From NCBI GenBank assembly GCA_902799905.1, contig CADCCB010000005.1, positions 28,674-92,673 of the forward strand: a DNA stretch of 64,000 bases, read 5' to 3'. Position 1 is the first letter of the stretch; every line of letters starts with the position of its first letter. The DNA is from an uncultured Prevotellaceae bacterium (GTDB lineage: Bacteria; Bacteroidota; Bacteroidia; Bacteroidales; Bacteroidaceae). The position numbers and the translations under genes were made by a program. Below, piece by piece: positions 36,781-45,185 of this stretch. The notes beneath the pieces are model-generated. The model ran no database searches and was not told where the DNA came from. It saw only the letters and a program-made list of their open reading frames with translations.

Positions 36781-36898
36781 TTTAATCGTTTTTTCGTTTA
36801 ATCGTTTAATCGAATCATCGTCTAATCGAATCATCGTTTAATCGAATCATCGTTTAATCGATTTGTCGTTTTATCGATATCTCGATATTTCGATATTC
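36781..36898. repeat. tandem (T)TTAATCGAATCATCG-type repeats upstream of recA
   Basis: Units such as TTTAATCGAATCATCG recur four or more times with drift to TTTATCGATATCTCGATATTTCG. They fill the gap between recA and the neighbouring dehydrogenase gene. No TAnnTTTG promoter box was found in it. Confidence 0.75.
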
Positions 36899-36911
36899 CG
36901 AGATCCTGGCG

Positions 36912-38165
36912 CTAAAGTTCCAAATCCCCATCGTGAATCTCGTGCCAGGGCAGACCCTGCTTGTTGAGTTGCTCCATGAAGGGATCGGGATCGAACTCCT
37001 CCACGTTGTGAACGCCTGGGGTGTTCCAGAGGCCCTTGCAGAACATCATCGCACCAATCATGGCGGGCACACCGGTGGTGTAACTGACACCCTGCATACC
37101 CGTCTCCTCGTAAGCGGCACGGTGGCTACAGTTGTTGTAAACATAATAGGTGTGCTCCTTGCCATCGTTGCCGATACCACGGATGCGACAGCCAATAGAG
37201 GTCTGGCCTTCGTAGTTCTCGCCCAAATCCTGTGGGTTAGGCAATACGGCCTTCAGGAACTGCAAGGGAACGATCTTAACTTTGGCTGTTTGCTGTTGGC
37301 CGTTAGCAGTTGGCTCTGCCAGAGGTGCTTCATATACAATCTCGTCGATGCGGCTCATGCCAATGTTTTGGATGACCTCGAGGTGCTTCAGGTATTGCTG
37401 ACCGAAGGTCATCCAGAAACGTGCACGCTTGATGGTGGGGTAGTTGATGACCAGGCTCTCAATCTCCTCGTGGTGCAACAGGTAACTGTCGCGAGGACCA
37501 ATCTCGGGGTAGGTGAGGTCTTTGTGAATCTCCAGTGGCTCTGTCTCTACCCACTTGCCGTCTTCCCAATACAAGCCCTTCTGGGTAATCTCGCGGATAT
37601 TGATTTCTGGATTGAAATTGGTGGCAAAGGCCTTGTGGTGGTCGCCAGCGTTACAGTCAACGATATCCAAGTACTGAATCTCCTTGAAATGATGCTTGGC
37701 AGCGTATGCGGTGAAGATAGAGGTCACGCCTGGGTCGAAACCGCAACCGAGGATGGCTGTCAGTCCAGCCTTTTCGAAGCGCTCGCGATAAGCCCACTGC
37801 CAAGAATACTCGAAGTGAGCCTCGTCCTTGGGCTCATAGTTAGCGGTATCCAGGTAGTTGCATCCGCAAGCCAAGCAGGCATCCATGATGGTCAGGTCCT
37901 GATAGGGCAGGGCCAGATTGATGACCAGTTCAGGCTTGTAGTCTGAGAAGAGGGCCTTCAGTTGCTCCACATCGTCGGCATCGACCTGTGCGGTCTTGAT
38001 GTCCAACTTATAGCCAGCCTTGTGGATATCCTCTACTATCTTGTCGCACTTCACCTTACGGCGACTGGCGATCATAAACTCTGTAAACACGTCAGCATTC
38101 TGTGCTATCTTGAATGCTGCTACCGTTGCGACGCCTCCGGCGCCAATCATTAGCACTCTACTCAT
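36912..38165 (-). CDS. saccharopine dehydrogenase-family protein, probably carboxynorspermidine synthase
   Basis: The N-terminus (RVLMIGAGGVATVAAFKIAQ) is a Rossmann dinucleotide-binding fold with GxGGV. It is followed by ASRRKVKCDKI, LVINLALPYQDLTIMDACLACGCNYLDTANYE and ILGCGFDPGVTSIFTAYA, typical of carboxy(nor)spermidine dehydrogenases. These reductively condense aspartate semialdehyde with a diamine in the alternative spermidine pathway used by Bacteroidales. Residues 284-294 (EPTANGQQQTA) are an insertion encoded by a 33-bp dispersed repeat that also occurs in rsgA. The protein (417 aa) is somewhat longer than I would expect for the family, in line with an added loop. No decarboxylase gene is next to it. 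Confidence 0.85.
   Translation of the reverse strand: MSRVLMIGAGGVATVAAFKIAQNADVFTEFMIASRRKVKCDKIVEDIHKAGYKLDIKTAQVDADDVEQLKALFSDYKPELVINLALPYQDLTIMDACLACGCNYLDTANYEPKDEAHFEYSWQWAYRERFEKAGLTAILGCGFDPGVTSIFTAYAAKHHFKEIQYLDIVDCNAGDHHKAFATNFNPEINIREITQKGLYWEDGKWVETEPLEIHKDLTYPEIGPRDSYLLHHEEIESLVINYPTIKRARFWMTFGQQYLKHLEVIQNIGMSRIDEIVYEAPLAEPTANGQQQTAKVKIVPLQFLKAVLPNPQDLGENYEGQTSIGCRIRGIGNDGKEHTYYVYNNCSHRAAYEETGMQGVSYTTGVPAMIGAMMFCKGLWNTPGVHNVEEFDPDPFMEQLNKQGLPWHEIHDGDLEL
37284..37316 (-). repeat. 33-bp in-frame dispersed repeat (EPTANGQQQTA)
   Basis: On the minus strand this 33-bp segment matches 56754-56786 in rsgA at 29 of 33 positions by eye and in the same reading frame ([11 protein letters not shown]). 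It is exactly 11 codons long. Confidence 0.85.
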
Positions 38166-38186
38166 AGTTTTATGTCTTAGTTTTTA

Positions 38187-38224
38187 ACCTTTAAACTCTT
38201 AAACTCTTAAACCCTTCAACCCTT
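38187..38224. repeat. short TTTAAACTC/TTAAACCC tandem repeat
   Basis: TTTAAACTCTTAAACTC and TTAAACCCTTCAACCC-like units fill the gap between the dehydrogenase and MscS genes and run into the MscS stop region. Confidence 0.6.
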
Positions 38225-39076
38225 ATTCAGAATATTCACATCCACACGGTTGAAGGGGAACATGAAGCCGCGCTCCTTCAGCATCTGGTAGACGGTCTCG
38301 TTCAGATTGAAGTAGACTTCCCAATAGTCAGGCCCCTTGCACCACGAGCGGGTGATGACAGTCACGCCGCTGTCGCCCAGGCGAAGCAGTCCCAGCCACG
38401 GGGCAACCACGATGGGAGAGTCGCTGACGGGACCCTGGATCACCTTCGGGTGCTGTTGCAGGATGTCCATGATGGCATTCTTCACTTCCTCGAAGTCGGC
38501 ACCGTATTCGAACTGGAACTCCAAGTCCACACGACGGTACAGTTCCTTCGACGAGTTCTTCATCGTGCCGCTGCTCAGCGTGCCGTTAGGTATCAGGATG
38601 ATCTGGGCATCGCCCGTGCGGATGATGGTGTTGAAAATCTGAATCTCCTTCACCACGCCGGCATAGCCCTGTGCTTCGATGAAGTCGCCCACCTTGAACG
38701 GACGGAACAGCAGGATCATCACACCGCCAGCAAAATTCTGCAACGTGCCGCTCAGTGCCATGCCGACAGCCATGCCTGCCGATGCGAAGAGGGCGATGAA
38801 CGACGAGGTCTCGATGCCCAGGATGCTGATGATGGCGATGATAAGCACGAACCACAGAAGCACGTTGATGATGCTGCTCAGGAAGGTATAGAGCGTAGGC
38901 TCAACCTTGCTGCGCTGTAGCAGTTTCGTGAACAGCCTGATGAGCCATTTGATGATATACCGTCCGATAAAATAGACGATGACGGCCAGTACAAGATTCT
39001 TGCACAGCGTCAGGCCCCATCCCCACAACTGTTCGTAGGGGATAGCAGAAATCATTTTCTCCAGAATCTCTTTCAT
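38216..39076 (-). CDS. mscS: small-conductance mechanosensitive channel, MscS family
   Basis: The 286-residue protein has three predicted membrane helices (LVLAVIVYFIGRYI; VLLWFVLIIAIISILGI; FIALFASAGMAVGMALSG). The third is the Gly/Ala-rich pore helix. It is followed by the cytoplasmic beta domain (LLFRPFKVGDFIEAQGYAG, IFNTIIRTGDAQIILIPNG) that is diagnostic for MscS. It opens under membrane tension to release solutes during osmotic downshock. Length and topology match the compact MscS type. Confidence 0.95.
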   Translation of the reverse strand: MKEILEKMISAIPYEQLWGWGLTLCKNLVLAVIVYFIGRYIIKWLIRLFTKLLQRSKVEPTLYTFLSSIINVLLWFVLIIAIISILGIETSSFIALFASAGMAVGMALSGTLQNFAGGVMILLFRPFKVGDFIEAQGYAGVVKEIQIFNTIIRTGDAQIILIPNGTLSSGTMKNSSKELYRRVDLEFQFEYGADFEEVKNAIMDILQQHPKVIQGPVSDSPIVVAPWLGLLRLGDSGVTVITRSWCKGPDYWEVYFNLNETVYQMLKERGFMFPFNRVDVNILNKG

Positions 39077-39183
39077 ATCTTCTTATTGTTCACTATTATG
39101 TCATTTCGTCCCATGACTTTTGTCACGACTCGGCAAAATCCGAACAAGTTCGGCTTTGACCTGCGGTGGCAGCGTATTATTTG

Positions 39184-39270
39184 CGGCGGCAGCAAATTAT
39201 TCACTTTTCACTCTTCACTTTTCCCTTTTCACTCTTCACTTTTCCCTTTTCACTCTTCACTTTTCCCTCT
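39184..39270. repeat. copy of the GTGAAAAGTGAA/TTTGCTACCGC family
   Basis: Here the family reads, on + strand, GCGGCAGCAAATTATTCAC followed by repeated TTTTCACTCTTCAC units. It extends into the 3' end of the next minus-strand gene and supplies its last residues (RGKSEE). Confidence 0.75.
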
Positions 39271-39840
39271 AATCTCTTCTCCTCTAATTCCCAGCGCAGC
39301 CATCAGCGAGTATCCGAGAATCTCCTGACGGAAGTTTCCGCCTTGCTGGGGCGCCATGGCAAACACGGTGATGCGCTTGTCATCGTCATCCACCTGACGC
39401 AGCATCTCGCGTACCTTATTATATATATAGTCGTCAGGAATCACCATCACCCGTTTCACCTCCTTCTGGCTACAGCAGATCTGTAGTGTATCAAGCAGCA
39501 GGTCCTCCTTCGTCGCCAGTCCCTCAGTACTGATGGCACTGATGAGGAATTCGCCCAGAGGACCCTGGAAGGCCTTGCCGTTCAGGTCATCATAGTTGCC
39601 AGGCACGATGTTGTCCATACGTGTCCGCTCCTTGTCGTGGATAAGTGCTACCGTCGTCTGGTGGTCACCATTGCGCAGACCTCCGTCAAGGGCCACGCAT
39701 TCTGTCCAACGGGCTAGGTCGGCCTGTGGTATCTGGCGTTCCAGCATTCGCTCGAAGTTTACTGTGAGGTCGAAAACTACCTTGTCCACAAAGTCGGCAT
39801 CAGCGATAATGACATTTTCTGTCCATTGATTTTCATTCAT
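39250..39840 (-). CDS. conserved Bacteroidales protein of unknown function (~196 aa)
   Basis: The start is the ATG ending at 39840 (MNENQWTENV). The longer frame would read through the promoter box at 39846. No signal peptide, membrane helix or metal motif is seen. The sequence is acidic and mixed alpha/beta, with VIIADADFVDKVVFDL, VALIHDKERTRMDNIVPG, VKRVMVIPDDYIYNKVREML and ITVFAMAPQQGGNFRQEILGYSLMAALGI. I recall such a protein as a family restricted to Bacteroidales but cannot name a function. The C-terminal tail is repeat-derived. Confidence 0.75.
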   Translation of the reverse strand: MNENQWTENVIIADADFVDKVVFDLTVNFERMLERQIPQADLARWTECVALDGGLRNGDHQTTVALIHDKERTRMDNIVPGNYDDLNGKAFQGPLGEFLISAISTEGLATKEDLLLDTLQICCSQKEVKRVMVIPDDYIYNKVREMLRQVDDDDKRITVFAMAPQQGGNFRQEILGYSLMAALGIRGEEIRGKSEE

Positions 39841-39845
39841 AGGTG

Positions 39846-39853
39846 CAAAGGTA
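39846..39853 (-). promoter_or_regulatory. -7 promoter box very close to the start codon
   Basis: TACCTTTG on the minus strand ends only five bases before the ATG of the 196-aa gene. Transcription would begin at or within a few bases of the start codon, so the transcript may be leaderless or the true start lies further in. Confidence 0.65.
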
Positions 39854-40036
39854 CTAATTAGTAAGAACAATACAAAATAAAAACGGTTTTAATTTTTCCT
39901 TTATCGAGCGAAAATGCATCCGACTGCCTCTCATCGACCTTAGTCTCACGAATCGCTGCTTGATATAAATCAAGTGATAAATCAGTTTTTGGGGTGGAAA
40001 AATCAAAATGTGGTGTCAGTTACCGAAAATTAGGTA

Positions 40037-40044
40037 TACCTTTG
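40037..40044 (+). promoter_or_regulatory. -7 promoter box of rhaD
   Basis: TACCTTTG, 28 bases before the rhaD ATG, is an exact TAnnTTTG match. No clear TTTG box was seen at the expected distance upstream, so the promoter may need an activator such as the AraC protein at 50261. Confidence 0.7.
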
Positions 40045-40072
40045 CACACGAATCATTCAATAACGTAATAAT

Positions 40073-40882
40073 ATGAAAAGTATACTGGAAGGTCGCGCAG
40101 CCCTGAAGGCTGAGATCGAGAAGATTGCAGAAGTTGCTGGCTATCTGTGGCAGAACGGATGGGCTGAGCGCAATGGCGGAAATATCACGGTGAACATCAC
40201 GGAATATGTGGACGACGAGATACGTCAGATGCCTGCTATCAGCGACGTGAAACAGATTGGTGTGACACTTCCTGCCCTGAAGGGATGCTATTTCTACTGC
40301 AAGGGAACAGGCAAGCGTATGCGTGATTTGGCTCGCTGGCCGATGGATAACGGATCGGTGATCCGTATTCTGGACGACTGTGCTTCGTATGTCATCATTG
40401 CTGATAATCCAGTGATGCCGACAAGCGAACTTCCCAGCCACCTCACGGTGCATGCACATCAGATCGAGACCAACTCAGGATATAAGGCTACGGTTCACAC
40501 CCATCCCATCGAACTGGTGGCAATGAGTCACAACCGTGAGTTCCTGGGCAAGGATGTGCTGACAAAAATCCTGTGGTCAATGATTCCTGAGACGAAGGCC
40601 TTCTGTCCGCTGGGACTGGGTATCGTGCCTTACACCCTGCCCGGCTCGAACGAACTGGCTGATGCCACGCTGAAGGAACTCGAGGAGTATGACGTGGTGA
40701 TGTGGGAGAAACATGGCGTATTTGCCAAGGGCACAGACGTGATGGATGCCTTCGACCAGATTGATGTGCTCTCGAAGAGTGCCAAGATATATATCAACGC
40801 CAAGTGCATGGGCTTCGAGCCAGAGGGCATGAGCGATGAACAGATGAAAGAAATGACCAAAGCCTTCAACCTGCCACGCTAA
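40073..40882 (+). CDS. rhaD: L-rhamnulose-1-phosphate aldolase
   Basis: The 269-residue class II aldolase cleaves L-rhamnulose 1-phosphate to dihydroxyacetone phosphate and L-lactaldehyde. The zinc ligands are visible as His142 and His144 (TVHTHP) and His214 (MWEKHGVF). NGGNITV and TSELPSHLTVH are the phosphate-binding and catalytic Glu regions. The order and numbering match E. coli RhaD almost residue for residue. It has its own promoter and terminator. The other rhamnose genes (rhaT, rhaA, rhaB) lie on the opposite strand within 8 kb. Confidence 0.96.
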   Translation: MKSILEGRAALKAEIEKIAEVAGYLWQNGWAERNGGNITVNITEYVDDEIRQMPAISDVKQIGVTLPALKGCYFYCKGTGKRMRDLARWPMDNGSVIRILDDCASYVIIADNPVMPTSELPSHLTVHAHQIETNSGYKATVHTHPIELVAMSHNREFLGKDVLTKILWSMIPETKAFCPLGLGIVPYTLPGSNELADATLKELEEYDVVMWEKHGVFAKGTDVMDAFDQIDVLSKSAKIYINAKCMGFEPEGMSDEQMKEMTKAFNLPR

Positions 40883-40939
40883 CACGTACAAAGAGAATTA
40901 AAAACAACTACTGACTATTATATATTGATTATGAAATGG

Positions 40940-40975
40940 AAGCCCCGACGCTGTGAAGCGTCGGGGCTTTTCTTT
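40940..40975 (+). terminator. terminator of rhaD
   Basis: AAGCCCCGACGC and GCGTCGGGGCTT form a perfect 12-bp stem with a TGTGAA loop, followed by TTTCTTTC. It lies between the convergent rhaD and OmpA-like genes. Confidence 0.92.
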
Positions 40976-41004
40976 CTCATCGTTTCAAGAGAGACGTTGA
41001 ACGC

Positions 41005-42066
41005 TTATTTCTCTTCTCCGAAGGCAATAACGGCACGGTTGTCATCGTTGCTGGCGAAAGGCTGCTCTGTGTCACCCTTGACCTCAATCCTCAGACGGTC
41101 AGCGGAAACACCCTTTGCGATGAGGGCATCCTTCACAGCGTTGGCACGCTTCTCAGAAATTCTGCGGTTCACGTTGGCATTGCCAGTCTTCTTGTCAGCA
41201 TAGCCAGTCAGCAGGATGTTGGCGTTGGGGTTCTCGTTGGCCCACTTCACGATGTCGTCAATCTTAGAAGACTGCTCGGTCTTGATGTTGGCTTTACCCA
41301 GGTCGAAGAAGATGTTCTCGGTAATCTTCACAGGCTGCTTCACGACGGGCTTGGGCTCTGGCTTAGGCTCGGGTTTGGGCTCTGGTTTGGGTTCTGGCTT
41401 CGGCTCAGGAACGACAACAGGCTCTTCAACAACAGGAGCGGGCTCCACTTTCTTGGCCTTCTTGAAACCGAACTTGTAGGTCACACCAGCCATGGCATAG
41501 GGCCACCACTTGTTATGATCCGTCAGACCGTCGGTCTTCTGGCGGACATAGTTGGTACCACCCTCAACATTGATGCCCCAGTGCTTGGCTACATTGAACT
41601 CCACCTGGCCACCCACTTTCCAAGCGGTATTCCAGCGGTCACCACCGTCAACACTATGTGCATAGTTGTCAACCCATGCATGAGGAATGGCGAAGTTGAA
41701 GGGAGCACCGGCAATGGCAATCACGTTCACCACATTCTTCTTGTGGGGGAAGAAAACATTTGACAGATTGAACAGCATGTCGAGGTCGACGTTGCCAATC
41801 TTGCTCTTGTAGTCACCTACGGGTGTGTTGGCAGTCCAGGTACTTCCGTTGACCTGAAGACGCAGTCCGAAAACATCGGTGAAGTTGTAACCGATATTGA
41901 AAGCGGCCATTGGGCCCCACTTGCGGTCAACCCCTACACCATTGTAATTTCTCATGACTCCACCCTGAACACCAATAAAGGCATGCGGGTAGGCCTTCTC
42001 TTCCTGTGCGTTTACGTTAAACGCAAACAGTACTGCTACCAATGATAATAAAATCCTGTTCTTCAT
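41005..42066 (-). CDS. OmpA-family outer membrane protein with Pro-Glu-Pro-Lys linker
   Basis: A signal peptide (ILLSLVAVLFAFNVNAQ) leads to an N-terminal beta-barrel of about 180 residues (FIGVQGGVMRNYNG, MAAFNIGYNFTDVFGLRLQV, MAGVTYKFGFKK). A linker of PEPK repeats follows (residues ~220-240). The C-terminal OmpA domain binds peptidoglycan: ILLTGYADKKTGNANVNRRI, LSEKRANAV-type helix and IEVKGDTEQPF. It links the outer membrane to the cell wall. The linker is written by 12-bp tandem repeats and probably varies in length. It has its own promoter (42107) and is not obviously part of the rhamnose operon. Confidence 0.93.
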   Translation of the reverse strand: MKNRILLSLVAVLFAFNVNAQEEKAYPHAFIGVQGGVMRNYNGVGVDRKWGPMAAFNIGYNFTDVFGLRLQVNGSTWTANTPVGDYKSKIGNVDLDMLFNLSNVFFPHKKNVVNVIAIAGAPFNFAIPHAWVDNYAHSVDGGDRWNTAWKVGGQVEFNVAKHWGINVEGGTNYVRQKTDGLTDHNKWWPYAMAGVTYKFGFKKAKKVEPAPVVEEPVVVPEPKPEPKPEPKPEPKPEPKPVVKQPVKITENIFFDLGKANIKTEQSSKIDDIVKWANENPNANILLTGYADKKTGNANVNRRISEKRANAVKDALIAKGVSADRLRIEVKGDTEQPFASNDDNRAVIAFGEEK

Positions 42067-42106
42067 AACTATAGTTTAAAAGATTTAATGAATTTTAATC
42101 TGTTTG

Positions 42107-42114
42107 CAAAGATA
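42107..42114 (-). promoter_or_regulatory. -7 promoter box of the OmpA-like gene
   Basis: TATCTTTG on the minus strand, 40 bases before the start codon, matches TAnnTTTG exactly. Confidence 0.7.
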
Positions 42115-42182
42115 ATGCGTTTTTTCGAACAAACCAAATGTTTTGAACGAAAAAACGCATTTCCTTTGTAAAAAAATGTCTT

Positions 42183-43229
42183 TTACTTGTTGAGGCTATC
42201 AATAATCGTAGGCAGGAAGGTTGAGATGATCAGTACCACAATGCCTGCTATCAACACGCTGATAGTCTTACTGGAACAACCTTTCCACTCCTTGAGGATG
42301 ATACCCCAAACATTCGAGAATACCACGTTGAGTGCCATGAGGATGCAGAACGACAGGACGAACATGGTGCCACCTTCTTCAAAGAAACTCTGTCCTAACG
42401 AGAGTCCGAAGAACTGTGAATACCACAGTGCACCAGCCAGGAGGCAGAACAGCAGATTGTTGCCCCATACGTTGCCTTTTTTGTAGTCGCCCCAAGTCTT
42501 GTTCTTCTGGTTCTGGTAGAAACAGTAGATGGCATTGGTGACAAATCCGCCCAGTGTGACGAGGAATGTGGCTGGGAGAGCGGCAAACATCTTGTCGGTT
42601 TCAGCAAACTTGATGTCGGCACCAAAGGTAAGACCCACGTTGAAACATCCACTCATAAAACCTGCAAGCAAGGCAATAGCCAGGCCCTTGGGGAAATTGA
42701 AGTCCTTGACGGCAGCCTTCTTCTCTTCCTCAGAGAGACCGGCTGACTTCATAGAACCTGCCACACCGATGATGGCGATACCCAGCAAGCAAACCACCAC
42801 GCCTAGAATCACAGAGAACGTAAGTTTTGACAGGGGATCCTGCTCAGGGAAGAACACGTTGAGCAAAATGGGGCCCATGATGGTGCCCAATCCGGCACAG
42901 GTTCCCAGTGCGATGCTCTGGCCAAGGGCCACGCCCAGGTAGCGCATGGAGAGACCGAAGGTGAGGCCACCCACGCCCCAGAGCACACCGAAGAGAATGG
43001 TCATCCAGATGTTGAACGACTGCTCGGCAGTGAACAGTTCAAACAGCGAGTGTCCTTCCGGCACAGCCAGCAGGGCGCCCAAGAAAGGCAACAGCAGCCA
43101 TGCGAACACACCCTGCACAATCCAGTATGATTCCCACGACCAGTCCTTGATCTTATTAATAGGTACGTAGCACGACGACTGGCAGAAGGCGCCAACCGCA
43201 ATAATCAATAGTCCGATAACAATTTCCAT
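42183..43229 (-). CDS. rhaT: L-rhamnose/H+ symporter
   Basis: The 348-residue integral membrane protein has about ten hydrophobic helices. It carries the RhaT pattern CYVPINKIKDWSWESYW near the start, then GVLWGVGGLTFGLSMRYLGVALGQSIALG and a final helix pair. The length matches E. coli RhaT (344). It imports L-rhamnose with protons. It is transcribed after rhaB, rhaA and the alpha-galactosidase gene on the same strand, with a 45-base gap to the latter, consistent with one operon. Confidence 0.95.
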   Translation of the reverse strand: MEIVIGLLIIAVGAFCQSSCYVPINKIKDWSWESYWIVQGVFAWLLLPFLGALLAVPEGHSLFELFTAEQSFNIWMTILFGVLWGVGGLTFGLSMRYLGVALGQSIALGTCAGLGTIMGPILLNVFFPEQDPLSKLTFSVILGVVVCLLGIAIIGVAGSMKSAGLSEEEKKAAVKDFNFPKGLAIALLAGFMSGCFNVGLTFGADIKFAETDKMFAALPATFLVTLGGFVTNAIYCFYQNQKNKTWGDYKKGNVWGNNLLFCLLAGALWYSQFFGLSLGQSFFEEGGTMFVLSFCILMALNVVFSNVWGIILKEWKGCSSKTISVLIAGIVVLIISTFLPTIIDSLNK

Positions 43230-43274
43230 GTTGCTTAGTAATGAATTAGTATTGTTTTGTTTGTTAATGAATAA

Positions 43275-45026
43275 TTATTTCAGAATTCTCTTGTGCTTGT
43301 TGCTGATGACGATGCCACGAGCCTGATCGGTCTTCACCTCGCGTCCTTGCAGGTCGTAAAGGTGCTGGCCTTGACCTTCGTCACTGGTTGAGACCTGCAC
43401 GTCGTCAATGGAAGTGGAAACATTAGGCGTCACCTCTATATAATCGAAGTCGGGCATCCATCCGCTTGCATTCGACAGGCGGATGACATTATTGCCAGGT
43501 TCCAGTGTGATGGAGACTTTTTTCTTTGCCACCTTATCCCAACCGCCAGAGTTCACGCTGTAGGTGTTTATCTTCTTGCCATTCACGCTGAGGGTGATAT
43601 TACGGCTTTCACCGCTGATGTAGGCGATGGTGAGGTAATACTTACCACCCTCTTTGGAGTAGACATTACGCCATTGCAGGTCGTTCTTCTCTGATTGTCC
43701 TAAATAGCCAGCCTTGTAGCCGCCAGAGCAGAAGGATGCCTCTGCATACTGACATACGTTCCATTCTATCTCAGAATAGGCACTGCCATAACCTGTTTCG
43801 GCCTCGTAGCGTGTACGCTCCAGACGTGTCTCGGCCTCGGCCACGTAGATGCGGGTGCCGTGTTTGGGAACGGTGACTTCATAGGTTTCGTAAAATTTGC
43901 CCAGGTCTTTTTTGGCGAAAACGTCGCGTAGTGCTACGCTGTCAGCCAGGTCGATATCGCTGAACTTCAGCGTCACAGTCTTTTCTGCATCATTAGGATT
44001 GTAGATGGCAAAGGCGCGTTTGGTGTCGTTAGCCTTCTCAATGTCTTTTACCATGATGTAGCAGCCGTTTATCTTTGCTGCGAGATAGGCCTGCTGGTAG
44101 AGCGTGTCCTGGTTCAGGGCGATGAGTTCCTTGTTCTTCAGCAGGTTCAGGTTGGTGGTACTCAGATTCTTGATGTTGCATCCGATAAGCAGGGGTGAGT
44201 TCATGATGCACCACATGCCGAAGTGGGTCTTGGTCTCCTCGGTGGTGAGTGGCGTGCCCCAACTGACACCAACCTCAAGCATATCCATATCGTTGTAATG
44301 GCCCTTGCTGCAGTAGGCGCTCATATAAAGGTTTTGCGCCAGAATGTCCTTGACAGAATCCCAGGTAGGGGCGATGTCTTGTGTGGTGCGCCACGAGAAA
44401 CCCGCATTCTCTGCCCATGTGCCAGGGTATGCCCAGCGGCAGATGTTCATACGCACATCGGTGCGCCCCGTGTTCTTGATGGCTGTGGCAATGTCGGTAT
44501 AGCGCTGCTGCTCGCTCAGGTCCAGCCCGTCTTTATTATGAACGGGGTCGCCACCACAGAAGTCCACCTTGATGAAGTCGAAGCCCAGATCCTTGAAGAA
44601 CATGTCACAGTCCTGCTGGTCGTGTTGGTAGAGCCCCACGCCTTCGCCTGTCTTGTCGTCACCATGATAACTGCCACAGGTGTTATAGCCACCGTCGCTG
44701 TAGATGCCGGCCTTCAATCCCTTTTCGTGGATATAGTCCACAACGGGTTGCAGTCCGTTGGGGAATCGGGTAGGGTGTATCTTCAATTGTCCTGTCTCAG
44801 CATCTCGTCCGCCAAAGTATCCATCGTCAATATTGATATGGTCATAACCAACATCATACAGTCCCTTTGAGACCATGGCATCGGCCTGCCCTTTGATGAT
44901 AGACTCACTAATGTTCAAGGCAAACGTGTTCCATGAACTCCAGCCCATTGTCGGACCATCCTGTGCTGTCGCTGTTGTGACCATCATGGCTGCGAACAGC
45001 ACAAAAGACATTATTTTCTTGCTCAT
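43275..45026 (-). CDS. secreted GH27 alpha-galactosidase with C-terminal carbohydrate-binding module
   Basis: A signal peptide (ending TTATAQ) is followed by a GH27 (beta/alpha)8 domain. PTMGWSSWNTFALNI starts it, DDGYFGG is in the substrate pocket, Asp155 in FIKVDFCGG fits the nucleophile and Asp217 in SWRTTQDI fits the acid/base. Residues ~380-540 form a CBM35/CBM6-like module (RYEAETGYG, GGWDKVAKKKVSITLEPGNNVIRL). The tail LYDLQGREVKTDQARGIVI resembles a degenerate sorting/anchor tail. GH27 enzymes remove alpha-galactosyl or beta-L-arabinopyranosyl ends. Its place between rhaA and rhaT suggests a substrate carrying both rhamnose and galactose or arabinose, such as a pectin, but this is inference. 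It has its own promoter box at 45068. Confidence 0.92.
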   Translation of the reverse strand: MSKKIMSFVLFAAMMVTTATAQDGPTMGWSSWNTFALNISESIIKGQADAMVSKGLYDVGYDHINIDDGYFGGRDAETGQLKIHPTRFPNGLQPVVDYIHEKGLKAGIYSDGGYNTCGSYHGDDKTGEGVGLYQHDQQDCDMFFKDLGFDFIKVDFCGGDPVHNKDGLDLSEQQRYTDIATAIKNTGRTDVRMNICRWAYPGTWAENAGFSWRTTQDIAPTWDSVKDILAQNLYMSAYCSKGHYNDMDMLEVGVSWGTPLTTEETKTHFGMWCIMNSPLLIGCNIKNLSTTNLNLLKNKELIALNQDTLYQQAYLAAKINGCYIMVKDIEKANDTKRAFAIYNPNDAEKTVTLKFSDIDLADSVALRDVFAKKDLGKFYETYEVTVPKHGTRIYVAEAETRLERTRYEAETGYGSAYSEIEWNVCQYAEASFCSGGYKAGYLGQSEKNDLQWRNVYSKEGGKYYLTIAYISGESRNITLSVNGKKINTYSVNSGGWDKVAKKKVSITLEPGNNVIRLSNASGWMPDFDYIEVTPNVSTSIDDVQVSTSDEGQGQHLYDLQGREVKTDQARGIVISNKHKRILK

Positions 45027-45067
45027 CGTTTATGGCTTGGGTAATAATACTCCGTTTTGAACGGGTG

Positions 45068-45075
45068 CAAAATTA
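45068..45075 (-). promoter_or_regulatory. -7 promoter box of the alpha-galactosidase gene
   Basis: TAATTTTG on the minus strand, 41 bases before the start codon, fits TAnnTTTG. It suggests transcription partly independent of rhaA. Confidence 0.6.
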
Positions 45076-45133
45076 CTAAATTTCTGACAATAAACGCTCC
45101 TTTCCTGTACATTATTTATATAAAAGAATGAAT

Positions 45134-45166
45134 AAATGGGCTCTCGAGGTAAATCGGGAGCCCATT
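45134..45166 (-). terminator. stem-loop after rhaA
   Basis: AATGGGCTCTCG and CGGGAGCCCATT pair with one bulge around an AGGTAAAT loop, 20 bases after the rhaA stop. The sequence after it on the minus strand is AT-rich but lacks a clean T-run, so it may be an attenuator rather than a full terminator. Confidence 0.65.
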
Positions 45167-45185
45167 ATGATGAATGAAATGGTGT

